64,000 nt of DNA from Lumbricus rubellus (lineage: Eukaryota > Annelida > Clitellata > Crassiclitellata > Lumbricidae). The DNA is taken from the NCBI GenBank assembly GCA_945859605.1, contig OX243820.1:31458617-31522616 (forward strand), written 5' to 3'. Below, piece after piece: positions 48,501 through 59,517 of the stretch. How positions within the stretch are numbered: position 1 is the stretch's first letter; every line of letters begins with the position of its first letter. The translations under genes and the position numbers were made by a program. The notes under the pieces were generated by a model. That model was not told the origin of the DNA, did not search any database, and saw only the letters and a list, made by a program, of their open reading frames with translations.

Positions 48501-51500
48501 TAACGATAACAGTTGGGCAGCTAATTCCAGAAATCAGTGCAGAAGTTAAGCCTCCAACGCCAGAAATTAAGGTAAAAGAACCATCTGAAGTTGAACAATG
48601 GACGATAACAGTTGAACAACCACTTCCAGAAATAAGTGCAGAGGTCAAACCACCTACTCCAGAGGTCAAAATCAAGGAACCGTCTGGAGTTGAACAATTA
48701 TCAATTACAGTTGAACAGCCACTTCCGGAGGTAAGTAGAAAGATCAAACTTCCAACTCCGGAGGTCAAAGTCAAAAAGCCAGCAAAGGTTGTTGTCACGC
48801 CACCTTCAGTTGCACTTCCTCAAACTGACTCACTTCAAACATTCACCTATATCGTAACTCATGACGAACCAACATCAAAAATATCAGGCGAAGCAAAACC
48901 AGAGAAAAAAGAGAAGAAAAAACGAGGATTCGGTTTTCCAGCAAAGAAGATAACAAAAGAAGTTAAAATTGAAGGCGAACTGGAAGCCAAGAAACAAAAG
49001 GCTGCTGTAGAAGTGGCTACAGGAGTTCCAATTTACGAAGTGACAGTAATTACAGAAAAGCCAGAAGCAGTAGCGCATGTCGAAACAAAGAAGCCCGAGG
49101 TTTCAATAGAAACGCCAAAACCAGTTATAGAAGCGCCATCGGTCACAGACGTTGAATCGTTCACCTACGTCGTTAGCTATGACGATGCAGGAAAGGTTTC
49201 ACTTCCTGAAATAAAAGAGACAGTCGCAATCGAAGTGCAGAGAGAGGACATAGCTCTTGAAATTCCAAAGGCTGAAGTTAAACTGGAAGAACCCAGTTCA
49301 GAGTTAACCATTTCTGTTGAGCACCCCCTACCTGAAGTCAGCGCAAAAGTTAAAGCACCAACCCCGGAGATTGAAGTCAGAGGTCCGTCGAAGGTTGTTG
49401 TAGGACCACCCTCAGTTGAAATCCCGCAAGCTAGTGCATCGGCGGCTGAAACAGTAACATTCATTGTCACTCACGAGGACCCGTTGTTAAAAACCGACGT
49501 GGAAGCGAAACCAGTGAAAAAGGACAAGAAGAAACGAGGATTTGTTTTCCCGGGAAAGAAAGTTTCAAAGGATGTGAAAGCAGGTGCTGGCGTGAAAGCC
49601 ACGGGGCCTGAGATAACAGCTGAGATAGCCGAAGGCGTTCCGCTATACGAAGTATCAGTGACAACGGAACATCACGAGCCACCTGTCGACGTTAAGACGA
49701 AGAAGCCCAAAGTGTCTGTAACAGCCCCTAAGGCTGCCATCTCTATCACGAAACCATCTGCAGACACAGCTGTGCAGGAGGAGACGCAGGCACAAAGCAT
49801 CACCTATGTTGTTGCATATGATGTTGCCGAGAAGCGTACTCCACCACCTGCCAAGAAAAAACCAGCAAAAGTTGCAATTGAAACAAAGGATATACCAAAG
49901 ATAACGATACCTGAAAAACCAGAGGTACAACTCCAGGTGGAGGAACAGAGCTCACAGTTAACAATTACGGTTGAACAACCACTTCCAGAAATAAGTGCAG
50001 AAGTCAGACCTCCCACTCCAGAGGTAAAAATCAGGGAACCATCTGAAATTGAAGAGTTCACGATAACAGTTGAACAACCACTTCCAGAAATAAGTGCAGA
50101 AGTCAAACCTCCAACTCCAGAGGTCAAAGTCAGGCAACCATCCGAAACTAAACAGTTTACTATAACAGTTGAACAACCACTTCTGGAAGTTAGCACAAAA
50201 GTTAAACCTGCAATAAAGGAAGTTAAAGTCAAAAAGCCATCGGAGGTTGTTGTCGGACCACCGTCAGTTGAACTGTCGAAGGGAGGAACTGCTGAAACAA
50301 TTACCTACATTGTGACTCAAGAAGATCGACCGTCGAAAATACCAGAAGCTGCTGAATCAAAGGAAAAAGAAAAGAAAAAGAAAATCCATTTCCCTAGACT
50401 GCATTTTGGCAAAACGTATAAAGTCAGTGGTGATACGCAAGTAAAGGATTCGGAGGTTTCAGTGGCAGCAAAAGGAAAAGACAAACCGAAGTCAAAAGCT
50501 AACATTAAGGCAAAGAAGCCAGAAATAGACCTTTCGAAAGAAGAGGTTGTCACATATGTCGTGAAATATGATGACCAATCAAAGGTCATTTCTGCCCCTG
50601 AAGTAAAAGCACCCAAAATTCCAGAATCCAAGATCAAATTCAAGGAACCCAGTTCAGAATTAACGATAACCGTTGAGCAACCACTTCCAGAAATAAGTGC
50701 AGACGTCAAACCTCCAACCCCAGAGGTCAAAATCAAGGAGCCATTAGAAATTGAAGAGTTTTCGATAACAGTTGAACAACCACTTCCAGAAATAAGTGCA
50801 CAAGTCAAACCTCCAACTCCAGAGGTAAAAATCAGGGAACCGTTTGGAGTTGAAGAGTTAACAATAACAGTTGAGCAACCACTTCCAGAAATAAGTGCAG
50901 AAGTCAAACCTCCAACTCCAGAGGTAAAAATCAAGGAAACATCTGAAATTGAACAGTTTACAATAACAGTTGAACAACCACTTCCAGAAATAAGTGCAGA
51001 AGTCAAACCCCCAACTCCAGAGGTCAAAATCAGGCAACCATCCGAAACTGAACAGTTTACAATAACAGTTGAACAACCACATCTAGAAGTAAGCACTAAA
51101 GTTAAGCCTCCAATAAAGGAAGTTAAAGTCAAAAAGCCATCGGAGGTTGTTGTCGGACCACCGTCAGTTGAATTGTCGAAGGGAGGAACTGCTGAAACAA
51201 TTACTTACATTGTGACTCAAGAAGATCGACCGTCGAAAATACCAGAAGCTGCTGAATCAAAGGAAAAAGAAAAGAAAAAGAAAATCCATTTCCCTAGACT
51301 GCATTTTGGTAAAACGTATAAAGTCAGTGGTGATACGCAATTAAAGGATTCGGAGGTTTCGGTGGCAGCAAAAGGAAAAGACAAACCGAAGTCAAAAGCT
51401 AACATTAAGGCAAAGAAGCCAGAAATAGACCTTTCGAAAGAAGAGGTTGTCACATATGTCGTGAAATATGATGACCAATCAAAGGCCATTTCTGCCCCTG

Positions 51501-54388
51501 AAGTAAAACCACCCAAAATTCCAGAATCCAAGATCAAATTAAAGGAACCCAGTTCAGAATTAACGATAACCGTTGCACAGCCGCTTCCAGAAATAAGTGC
51601 AGAGGTCAAACCTCCAACTCCGGAGATTAAGGTCAAACAACCGTCTGAAACAGAACAGTTTACGATAACAGTTGAACAACCACTTCCAGAAACAAGTGCA
51701 GAGGTAAAACCTCCCACTCCAGAGGTAAAAATCAGGAAACCGCATGGGGTTGAAGAATTGACAATAACAGTTGAACAATCACTTCCAGAAATAAGTGCAC
51801 AAGTCAAACCTCCAACTCCAGAGGTAAAAATCAGGGAACCGTTTGGAGTTGAAGAGTTAACAATAACAGTTGAGCAACCACTTCCAGAAATAAGTGCAGA
51901 AGTCAAACCTCCAACTCCAGACGTCAAAATCAGGCAACCATCCGAAACTGAACAGTTTACAATAACAGTTGAACAACCACTTCTAGAAGTAAGCACTAAA
52001 GTTAAGCCTCCAATAAAGGATGTTAAAGTCAAAAAGCCATCGGAGGTTGTTGTCGGACCACCGTCAGTTGAACTGTCGAAGGGAGGAACTGCTGAAACAA
52101 TTACCTACATTGTGACTCAAGAAGATCGACCGTCGAAAATACCAGAAGCTGCTGAATCAAAGGAAAAAGAAAAGAAAAAGAAAATCCATTTCCCTAGACT
52201 GCATTTTGGTAAAACGTATAAAGTCAGTGGTGATACGCAATTAAAGGATTCGGAGGTTTCGGTGGCAGCAAAAGGAAAAGACAAACCGAAGTCAAAAGCT
52301 AACATTAAGGCAAAGAAGCCAGAAATAGACCTTTCGAAAGAAGAGGTTGTCACATATGTCGTGAAATATGATGACCAATCAAAGGACATTTCTGCCCCTG
52401 AAGTAAAACCACCCAAAATTCCAGAATCCAAGATCAAATTAAAGGAACCCAGTTCAGAATTAACGATAACCGTTGAGCAACCACTTCCAGAAATAAGTGC
52501 AGACGTCAAACCTCCAACCCCAGAGGTCAAAATCAAGGAGCCATTAGAAATTGAAGAGTTTTCGATAACAGTTGAAGAACCACTTCCAGAAATAAGTGCA
52601 CAAGTCAAACCTCCAACTCCAGAGGTAAAAATCAGGGAACCGTTTGGAGTTGAAGAGTTAACAATAACAGTTGAGCAACCACTTCCAGAAATAAGTGCAG
52701 AAGTCAAACCTCCAACTCCAGACGTCAAAATCAGGCAACCATCCGAAACTGAACAGTTTACAATAACAGTTGAACAACCACTTCTAGAAGTAAGCACTAA
52801 AGTTAAGCCTCCAATAAAGGATGTTAAAGTCAAAAAGCCATCGGAGGTTGTTGTCGGACCACCGTCAGTTGAACTGTCGAAGGGAGGAACTGCTGAAACA
52901 ATTACCTACATTGTGACTCAAGAAGATCGACCGTCGAAAATACCAGAAGCTGCTGAATCAAAGGAAAAAGAAAAGAAAAAGAAAATCCATTTCCCTAGAC
53001 TGCATTTTGGTAAAACGTATAAAGTCAGTGGTGATACGCAATTAAAGGATTCGGAGGTAGCAAAAGAAAAAGAGAAACCGAAGTCAAAAGCTAACATTAA
53101 GTCAAAGAAACCAGAAATAGACCTTTCGAAAGAAGAGGTTGTCACATATGTCGTGAAATATGATGACCAATCAAAGGCCATTTCAGCCCCAGAAGTAAAA
53201 GCACCCAAAATTCCAGAATCCAAGATCAAATTAAAGGAACCCAGTTCAGAATTAACGATAACCGTTGAACAGCCGCTTCCAGACATAAATGCAGAGGTCA
53301 AACCTCCAACTCCGGTGGTTAAGGTCAAACAACCGTCTGAAATTGAACAGTTTACGATATCAGTTGAACAACCACTTCCAGAAATAAGTGCAGAAGTCAA
53401 GCCTCCCACTCCAGATGTCAAAATCAAAGAAACGTCTGAAATTGAAGAGTTTACGATAACAGTTGAACAACCACTTCCAGAAATAAGTGCAGAGGTAAAA
53501 CCTCCCACTCCAGAGGTCAAAATCAGGGAACCGCATGGGGTTGAAGAATTGACCATAACAGTTGAACAATCACTTCCAGAAATAAGTGCAGAAGTCAAAC
53601 CTCCAACTCCAGATGTCAAAATCAGAGAACCACCTGAAACTGAGCAGTTTACGATAACTGTTGAACAACCTCTTCCGGAAATAACCGCAGAAGCCAAACT
53701 TCCAACTCCGGAGATTTCAGTTAAAGCACCATCCAAACTTGTTATAAAACCACCTTCAGTTGAACTTCCAAAAGCAGGTGCAACTGAGACAGTAACATAC
53801 ATCGTAAACCACGAAGAACCAGCAATAAGTACTTCCGGTGATGTTAAAGTTAAACCAGATAAGAAGGAAACAAAACAAATAGGAATACGCTTACCTGGTA
53901 AGAAGGTGACAAAGGAACCGAAAGCCGGTGCTAGTTTTGCAGCCAAAGGTCCCACAGCGGAAGTGTCTGGTGAGGTTCCGGTCTACGAAGTATCCGTGAC
54001 GACAGAACAACCAGAATCACCTGCGGAGCCCGGAGTGGCTGCTGCAAAGGGTGGAGTCATCCGAAAGGAAGGCGTCGAGACTGTGACGTATGTCGTGGAG
54101 CACGACAAGGAACGGCAGGCGAAGGAAGGAATATCTGCGGAAGGACAGAAGAAACGGACGGATTGGATATGGCGCGTGAAGAAACCGGCGAAGAGCATAG
54201 ACATAAGCAGTGATAATCAAAAGAGGTCGGTCGGCCGTATCGAACCCGATGCTGGAATATCCGCTAAAATCGAAGAACCAAAGCTCGGTATTTCCGCAGA
54301 GGCAGAAACACCCGGTAGAGACGTATCGATCTCTACAGGAAAAGCAGGAGTAACCCCAGAAATTTCTCGCTTAACCGGTACCCCGGAA
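42599..54388 (+). CDS. Giant modular repeat protein (3930 residues in window, 3' end truncated)
   Basis: One uninterrupted frame of 11.8 kb. The ATG has A at -3 and an in-frame stop 45 bp upstream. Residues 1-140 are highly charged (T/E/R-rich). From about 383 come some thirty strand-like motifs of the form (T)Y(V/I)VNYD(x)P, many followed by a Lys-rich segment with Trp/Phe (GKRGWRFEGKKPK; KKKRGFGFPAKK). Residues 850-1003 are seven 22-residue repeats (FEEFSIAIEHPFPEP…). From about 1800 come 33-residue repeats (ITVEQPLPEISAEVKPPTPE…), and 2562-3728 consist of about four higher-order repeats of about 300 residues. No signal peptide, membrane segment or known catalytic domain is seen. A cytoskeletal or membrane-associated scaffold, AHNAK- or PEVK-like in composition, is only an inference. 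The genuine sequence stops at the unit junction 54388. Confidence 0.85.
45146..45607 (+). repeat. Seven tandem 66-bp (22-residue) coding repeats
   Basis: Copies start every 66 bp at 45146, 45212, 45278, 45344, 45410, 45476 and 45542. Each encodes a variant of FEEFSIAIEHPFPEP followed by (V/A)(T/K)(K/E)PEE. The spacing is exact. Confidence 0.9.
50281..53780 (+). repeat. Higher-order coding repeats of 900, 900, 801 and about 900 bp
   Basis: Near-identical units begin at 50281, 51181, 52081 and 52882 (GGAGGAACTGCTGAAACAAT). Each encodes a TYIVTQEDRPSK segment, a basic KKKKIHFPRLHFGK segment, a TYVVKYDDQSK segment and then several 33-residue repeats. The third unit is shorter by 99 bp, exactly one 33-residue repeat. 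Confidence 0.92.
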
Positions 54389-54444
54389 TGTATGTATGTA
54401 TGTATGTATGTACGTACGTACGTACGTACGTACGTAAGTATGTA

Positions 54445-54479
<35 letters not shown>

Positions 54480-54817
54480 ATGTATGTATGTATGTATGTA
54501 TGTATGTATGTATGTATGTATGTATGTATGTATGTATGTATGTATGTATGTATGTATGTATGTATGTATGTATGTATGTATGTATGTATGTATGTATGTA
54601 TGTATGTATGTATGTATGTATGTATGTATGTATGTATGTATGTATGTATGTATGTATGTATGTATGTATGTATGTATGTATGTATGTATGTATGTATGTA
54701 TGTAGGCTATGTATGTATGTATGTATGTATGTATGTATGTATGTATGTATGTATGTATGTATGTATGTATGTATGTATGTATGTATGCATGCATGTATGT
54801 ACATGTATGTATGTATG

Positions 54818-54853
<36 letters not shown>

Positions 54854-54929
54854 TGTATGTATGTATGTATGTATGTATGTATGTATGTATGTATGTATGT
54901 ATGCATGCATGTATGTACATGTATGTATG

Positions 54930-54965
<36 letters not shown>

Positions 54966-54999
54966 TGTATGTATGTATGTATGTATGTATGTATGTATG

Positions 55000-55035
<36 letters not shown>

Positions 55036-55129
55036 TGTATGTATGTATGTATGTATGTATGTATGTATGTATGTATGTATGTATGTATGTATGTATGTAT
55101 GTATGTATGTTTTTTGCATGAATATATAA
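54389..55129 (+). other. Spurious (CMYV)n extension of the giant frame through a microsatellite
   Basis: After codon 3930 the frame enters TATG repeats without a stop, since the repeat reads CMYV in all three frames, and ends at TAA 55127-55129. The array has the internal order TATG, TACG, TG, TATG, GGCTATG and TATATATG of the array at 29689-30473, so it belongs to the next duplication unit and not to the gene. Confidence 0.85.
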
Positions 55130-56695
55130 TGAATAACCTGTATAAATAATTATGGGCGAAATTCTAATCAAATCCTTTGCATATCTACTGACTTGTATAA
55201 AGCAAATATTATGCGTCTTTCATCAACGCCTTGAAAGCAATAGGTGCTCGCCAGTAGACATTAATGTGGCCAGGTCACGTTCATCAACACAAATGTCTCG
55301 TGTCATATAGTTGGTGCGTTGTAATCTATCAGAAGCAGACCATATTATTGCTGGCTTTGGATACGCTATAGGCCCCTATTTTCTGCTCGTACCAGACATG
55401 CTCTTATTGGAGTATTATAGGGCTGACTTCTGCAACAGTATACATTATCTGTTGTCTTAAAAAGCAATGCAGATTATAAATTTCTATACTGAGCTTAAAG
55501 ACAAAATAGGCCGCCATCTACGCATATATACAATGCAGCCTATAGGCTACTATAATATGCAGTATGTGTTCGCTTATATGCCTATATGCATACAGATATG
55601 TATAAGGTGAAAACCTACACACACCCATCCTACACAACATGACTTGTGAGGCTGAGACGGAAAAGCCCTTCCGTATGCCAAAAGGCGTTAGTTCTTTTCA
55701 TCTAAAGGCGTTGGCTCTATACTACACTTACTTTGCGAACACTGTTACACGCACATTGCGTTGGATAATGAGCCAAATTTAAACGAATGTTCATACGTGT
55801 GACTTATATCATTCCATGTTTCAACAAGATCCATTGGTATGTATGCATATGTTTATAGCATTTCTGAATTTATGTAGCGGCAGCTGTGTGACGCAATTGC
55901 TTCGAGCTGCAGCTGTGATAGGCAATAAGCAGCTGCATGGGTGGCTGAAGGGCTTGCTCAAGGACTTTCTTAAAAAGTTAACATTGTCTGGAGAGGAAAC
56001 GAGAATGAGTTCTGTTCGGTACTATGTAACGAACGCCATACGCACTCACATACACACGCACACATACGCATACACACACATACACACGCACACACACCAG
56101 CACACACACACAGACACACACACGCATACACACAAGCACACACACATACACACACCTGCTCCCACATACACTCTCATGTACACGCACGAAGTGATATACA
56201 TGTACGCGCATATCCGTACGAGCTCGCTGGGTTATACTCAGATGCTTGGGTATGCACTATGTTATGTAAACTAATTACAATACGTAATACTAGGACCACA
56301 ACCACACTTTTGGTTTAAACCAAGAAGTAAAGCAGTTTGACAGACTAATAGATTGCAAATGCAATGATTTATTCAAAGGGAGACCCGTGAAAGGGCCGAA
56401 ACCCTGCTAACAATTTACAATGGTCATTGGTCACCTAGGATAAACATGGCTTTGAATACCGGGTATATTGATAAGAAGTTATTCTCCATGGATATACATG
56501 TACACTTACACATGTAACTGAAAGTGTAAATTTGAATACATTCGGTGGCCGAATTGCTCTCTGGATCCGCCTCTGTACACTGCACAGCAGTGCATAGTGC
56601 ATACGTATATTTTATATATTATGATATGCCAGTGTTGCACTGTCTGCATGTAGCCCACCGCCTCTCGTATCGGATTGCTGCTTTTTGTTTCACGC

Positions 56696-56893
56696 TGCAT
56701 CTTTGGTTGCGCTCCAACTTACCTACGCGATCTCTGTCGCCTAGTCTCTGACGTTGAAGCGCGTCGGGCTCTTTGCCCTACTATGAAGGGGCAAGTACTA
56801 GTTCCACGGACTCACTTAGCTGCCAGGCAACGCCGAGTTTTCTCGGTTGTAGGGCTATCCATCTGGAATGACCTCCATTCAAAGCTTCGTTAA
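56696..56893 (+). pseudogene. LINE tail (unit 2 copy)
   Basis: Identical in translation to 32060-32257: the C-terminal end of a CR1/Jockey-like reverse transcriptase ORF (VPRTHLAARQRRVFSV), truncated upstream. Confidence 0.75.
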
Positions 56894-57190
56894 TTACATC
56901 TGACCAATCAAACTTCGTTTCATAAAATTAATCTCTCAAGTCTTTTTTCTTTAGCGTGGCTGGGCTGGGAGCGCTCACGAGTAAGTTCCTGAATGGGCGC
57001 TATATTAGTCCGTAGAATGAATATGCCTGTGTGTATGCGTGTGCTCGGGTGTGCGTGTGGGTGGTTTTGTGTGTGTTTGTGTGTGTTTTGGTGAGTAGGT
57101 GTGTTATGCAATAGCTTGCCTGAATTATTTGTCTCGTTTTTAAAAGCACTATGCAGCGCAAGATGCACGTACATGTATACAGCGGCTGCT

Positions 57191-57451
57191 GCTGCTGATG
57201 ACGATGAAGATGATTATGATGACGAAGACGAGGATGATTATGATGATGAAAATGTTGCTGTTGCTGACGATGACTTATGATGATGACGACGATAATGATG
57301 ATAATGGTGATGCTGATGATTATGACGATTATTATGACGACAATGCAGTGATGCTGCTGCTGCTGATGATAATGATGATAACGACGACGATAATGATGAT
57401 AATGACGACGACGTCTATAATGATGACGATGATGACAACGACGATGATGAT
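57191..57451. repeat. (GAT/GAC)n trinucleotide tract (unit 2)
   Basis: Copy of 32555-32815, with no length change visible. Confidence 0.9.
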
Positions 57452-59149
57452 GTTGGCGTTGAGCGAAAGTTGTATTCCTTTGGCAACATAACCTCTTCAA
57501 AACAAACCTAGCCAGCAGTTGTTGTTGATCGGCCTAGATAGAAGGACGCGTGGACCTATGAGGCCTATAGGGCTACATCATGCAGAAGCCCATGGCAGAC
57601 GCCTAGGGCAGAGACCTGCATCAGCAGCAGCATGTATAATTGTATATAGCAGAGCTCTAAATGGCAGAGGTCTACAACAGCAAACTTCGCAGCAGATGCT
57701 TATGTTGTGGGCCTGTTTTGCAATGCTTGTATACATAGAAGAGGCCTGCGAAGGAGGCCTTAGACCTATGGCAGACTTGTATGTTGTTATGGTTTTTGGG
57801 AGAGAAACCTGTATATTGCCGAGACCGATCGTAGGGACATACATGTATGGAAGAGGCCCGAAGACTGCAGTTGAGACCTATAGTGGACCGTGAAGGCGGA
57901 CTATAGCTTAGCTCTTAGGTCTCATACATTAGAGGCCGATAGCATATGTCTTATAGGCCTTTAGCAGATCGCTATGGCATATGTCTCAGCCTCTCAGGCC
58001 TACAGTAGAGGCATGAGACAGAGGCCTTAGGCCTATACAGCAAAGGCTTACGGTATAGTTTCTTAGACATAATATATACAGCAAGCCTACGTCAGAGGCC
58101 TGAAACTTACGCAACCTACGCCGATGGTCCATGCAGGGCCTACGTGCTTGCATAGAAACAACAGGAGTAGAGTAGGCCTATAGGCCTATATCCAAGTGCA
58201 TGGATTATAGAGTGTATAGACCCATTACTCCATGCGACGGGGGATGCATTTGAGGTGTGGCATACGATGTCAAGTGGTGATGAGAAGTGGAAATGTGCCA
58301 AGGGACGGTACTCCCCCCCTCCCTCCATCCCTCCATCCCTCTCTCCCCTTGTTACAAAAAATTGCACACTCTCTCAGGGCTGAGCTAGCTCGCTGCAGCC
58401 AATATTGCTTATAATTATACACGAGTCTGTATATTTAACTTGCTACAAGTATTCCAATATTATTGCAAGTCTCCGTATGTGAGTAGGTATATAGGCCTAC
58501 AGAGATATTCCATATACATGTATATTATGTGTACTCTTGCGCAAGACTTGTTTTGTTAAAGCGCGATATAAATGACTAATTGTATTGTGTGTATTGTATT
58601 GTGTTTATTCATCATTAATGCATACTTTAACCATAACTAAAACTTTTTTGCCTTATGTATAAAATTATTACAGACATACCACTATAATTTTAATTATACA
58701 TGCATAACCTACTCTATATGAAAATAGGCATGCTCAATACTATCATTGCTATACAATGCATTAATTAGTTAATTATACATGTGCACTGTGTACAGTGTGT
58801 AGTGCTTTCATGTTTATGAAGGATGGGGTTCTTTAATATCTAGGCCTATAGGACTATATAGGCTTAATTGTGTGAATATTCCACAAGGTATAGGACGGTG
58901 TTTGGACCCGCTGATTACATGTATATTCCGTGAACTATGATGCAGCTCCTGCCGGCCGTTTATAAATAATATTTGCAAGGACCTATATTGCATATTATAA
59001 TATATTTGGTAGGCCCTATCATGGACCAAACGCAAAAACACACCTAACTATGGTTATATAATATACATGTGTACATGTATATTATATAATTTTATATATA
59101 CACACAGTCACGCACATATGTAATTATATATATATATAATATATATTGT

Positions 59150-59182
<33 letters not shown>

Positions 59183-59517
59183 ATATATATATATTGCACA
59201 TTGCATCAGTATGGAGCCTATGGATTCTATACAGTCTTATGTACAGTCTTGGTGAGATTTACTTAGACGTATTGGCGTATTACATTGTATATAATATATG
59301 CATATATATGTGTAATATATAGTTAGCGTATATATATATCTATACATAAATTATATTGTTAAATGATGGGTTTGGCCAATGGCCTGCTTGTGCGTAGGCC
59401 TTTGCATGTAATAGGCCTACGTACCACTGTGTGATGTTGTAATAAACAACCCGCGATCGACTCCAGGTATTTTCTGCTTGCAACCGCAGCATCCCACAGC
59501 AACTGCAACGGCAGATT

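Larger units (their letters stand above)
29689..54388. repeat. Tandem unit 1 (about 24.7 kb), repeated from 54389
   Basis: Everything from the middle of the (TATG)n array to 41604 recurs from 54389 to the window end at near identity. Offsets are constant at 24636, 24638 or 24633 bp until the 2.2-kb transposon, and 22396 bp after it. One visible substitution is G at 31282 against A at 55918; the rest are run-length changes (G run near 35145, GCCT run near 35590) and the transposon. The giant gene is the right end of this unit. Confidence 0.9.

Noticed and set aside
50281..53780. CRISPR-like repeat-spacer array
   Set aside because: Repeats are contiguous coding units in frame in a eukaryotic gene, without unique spacers.
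47959..53955. Antisense frames of up to 345 codons with repeated SGCSTVIVNC segments
   Set aside because: They lie exactly opposite the giant gene and inherit its repeat period. They are open only because the repeat unit lacks the complementary stop codons, and their starts and ends follow the 900-bp unit.
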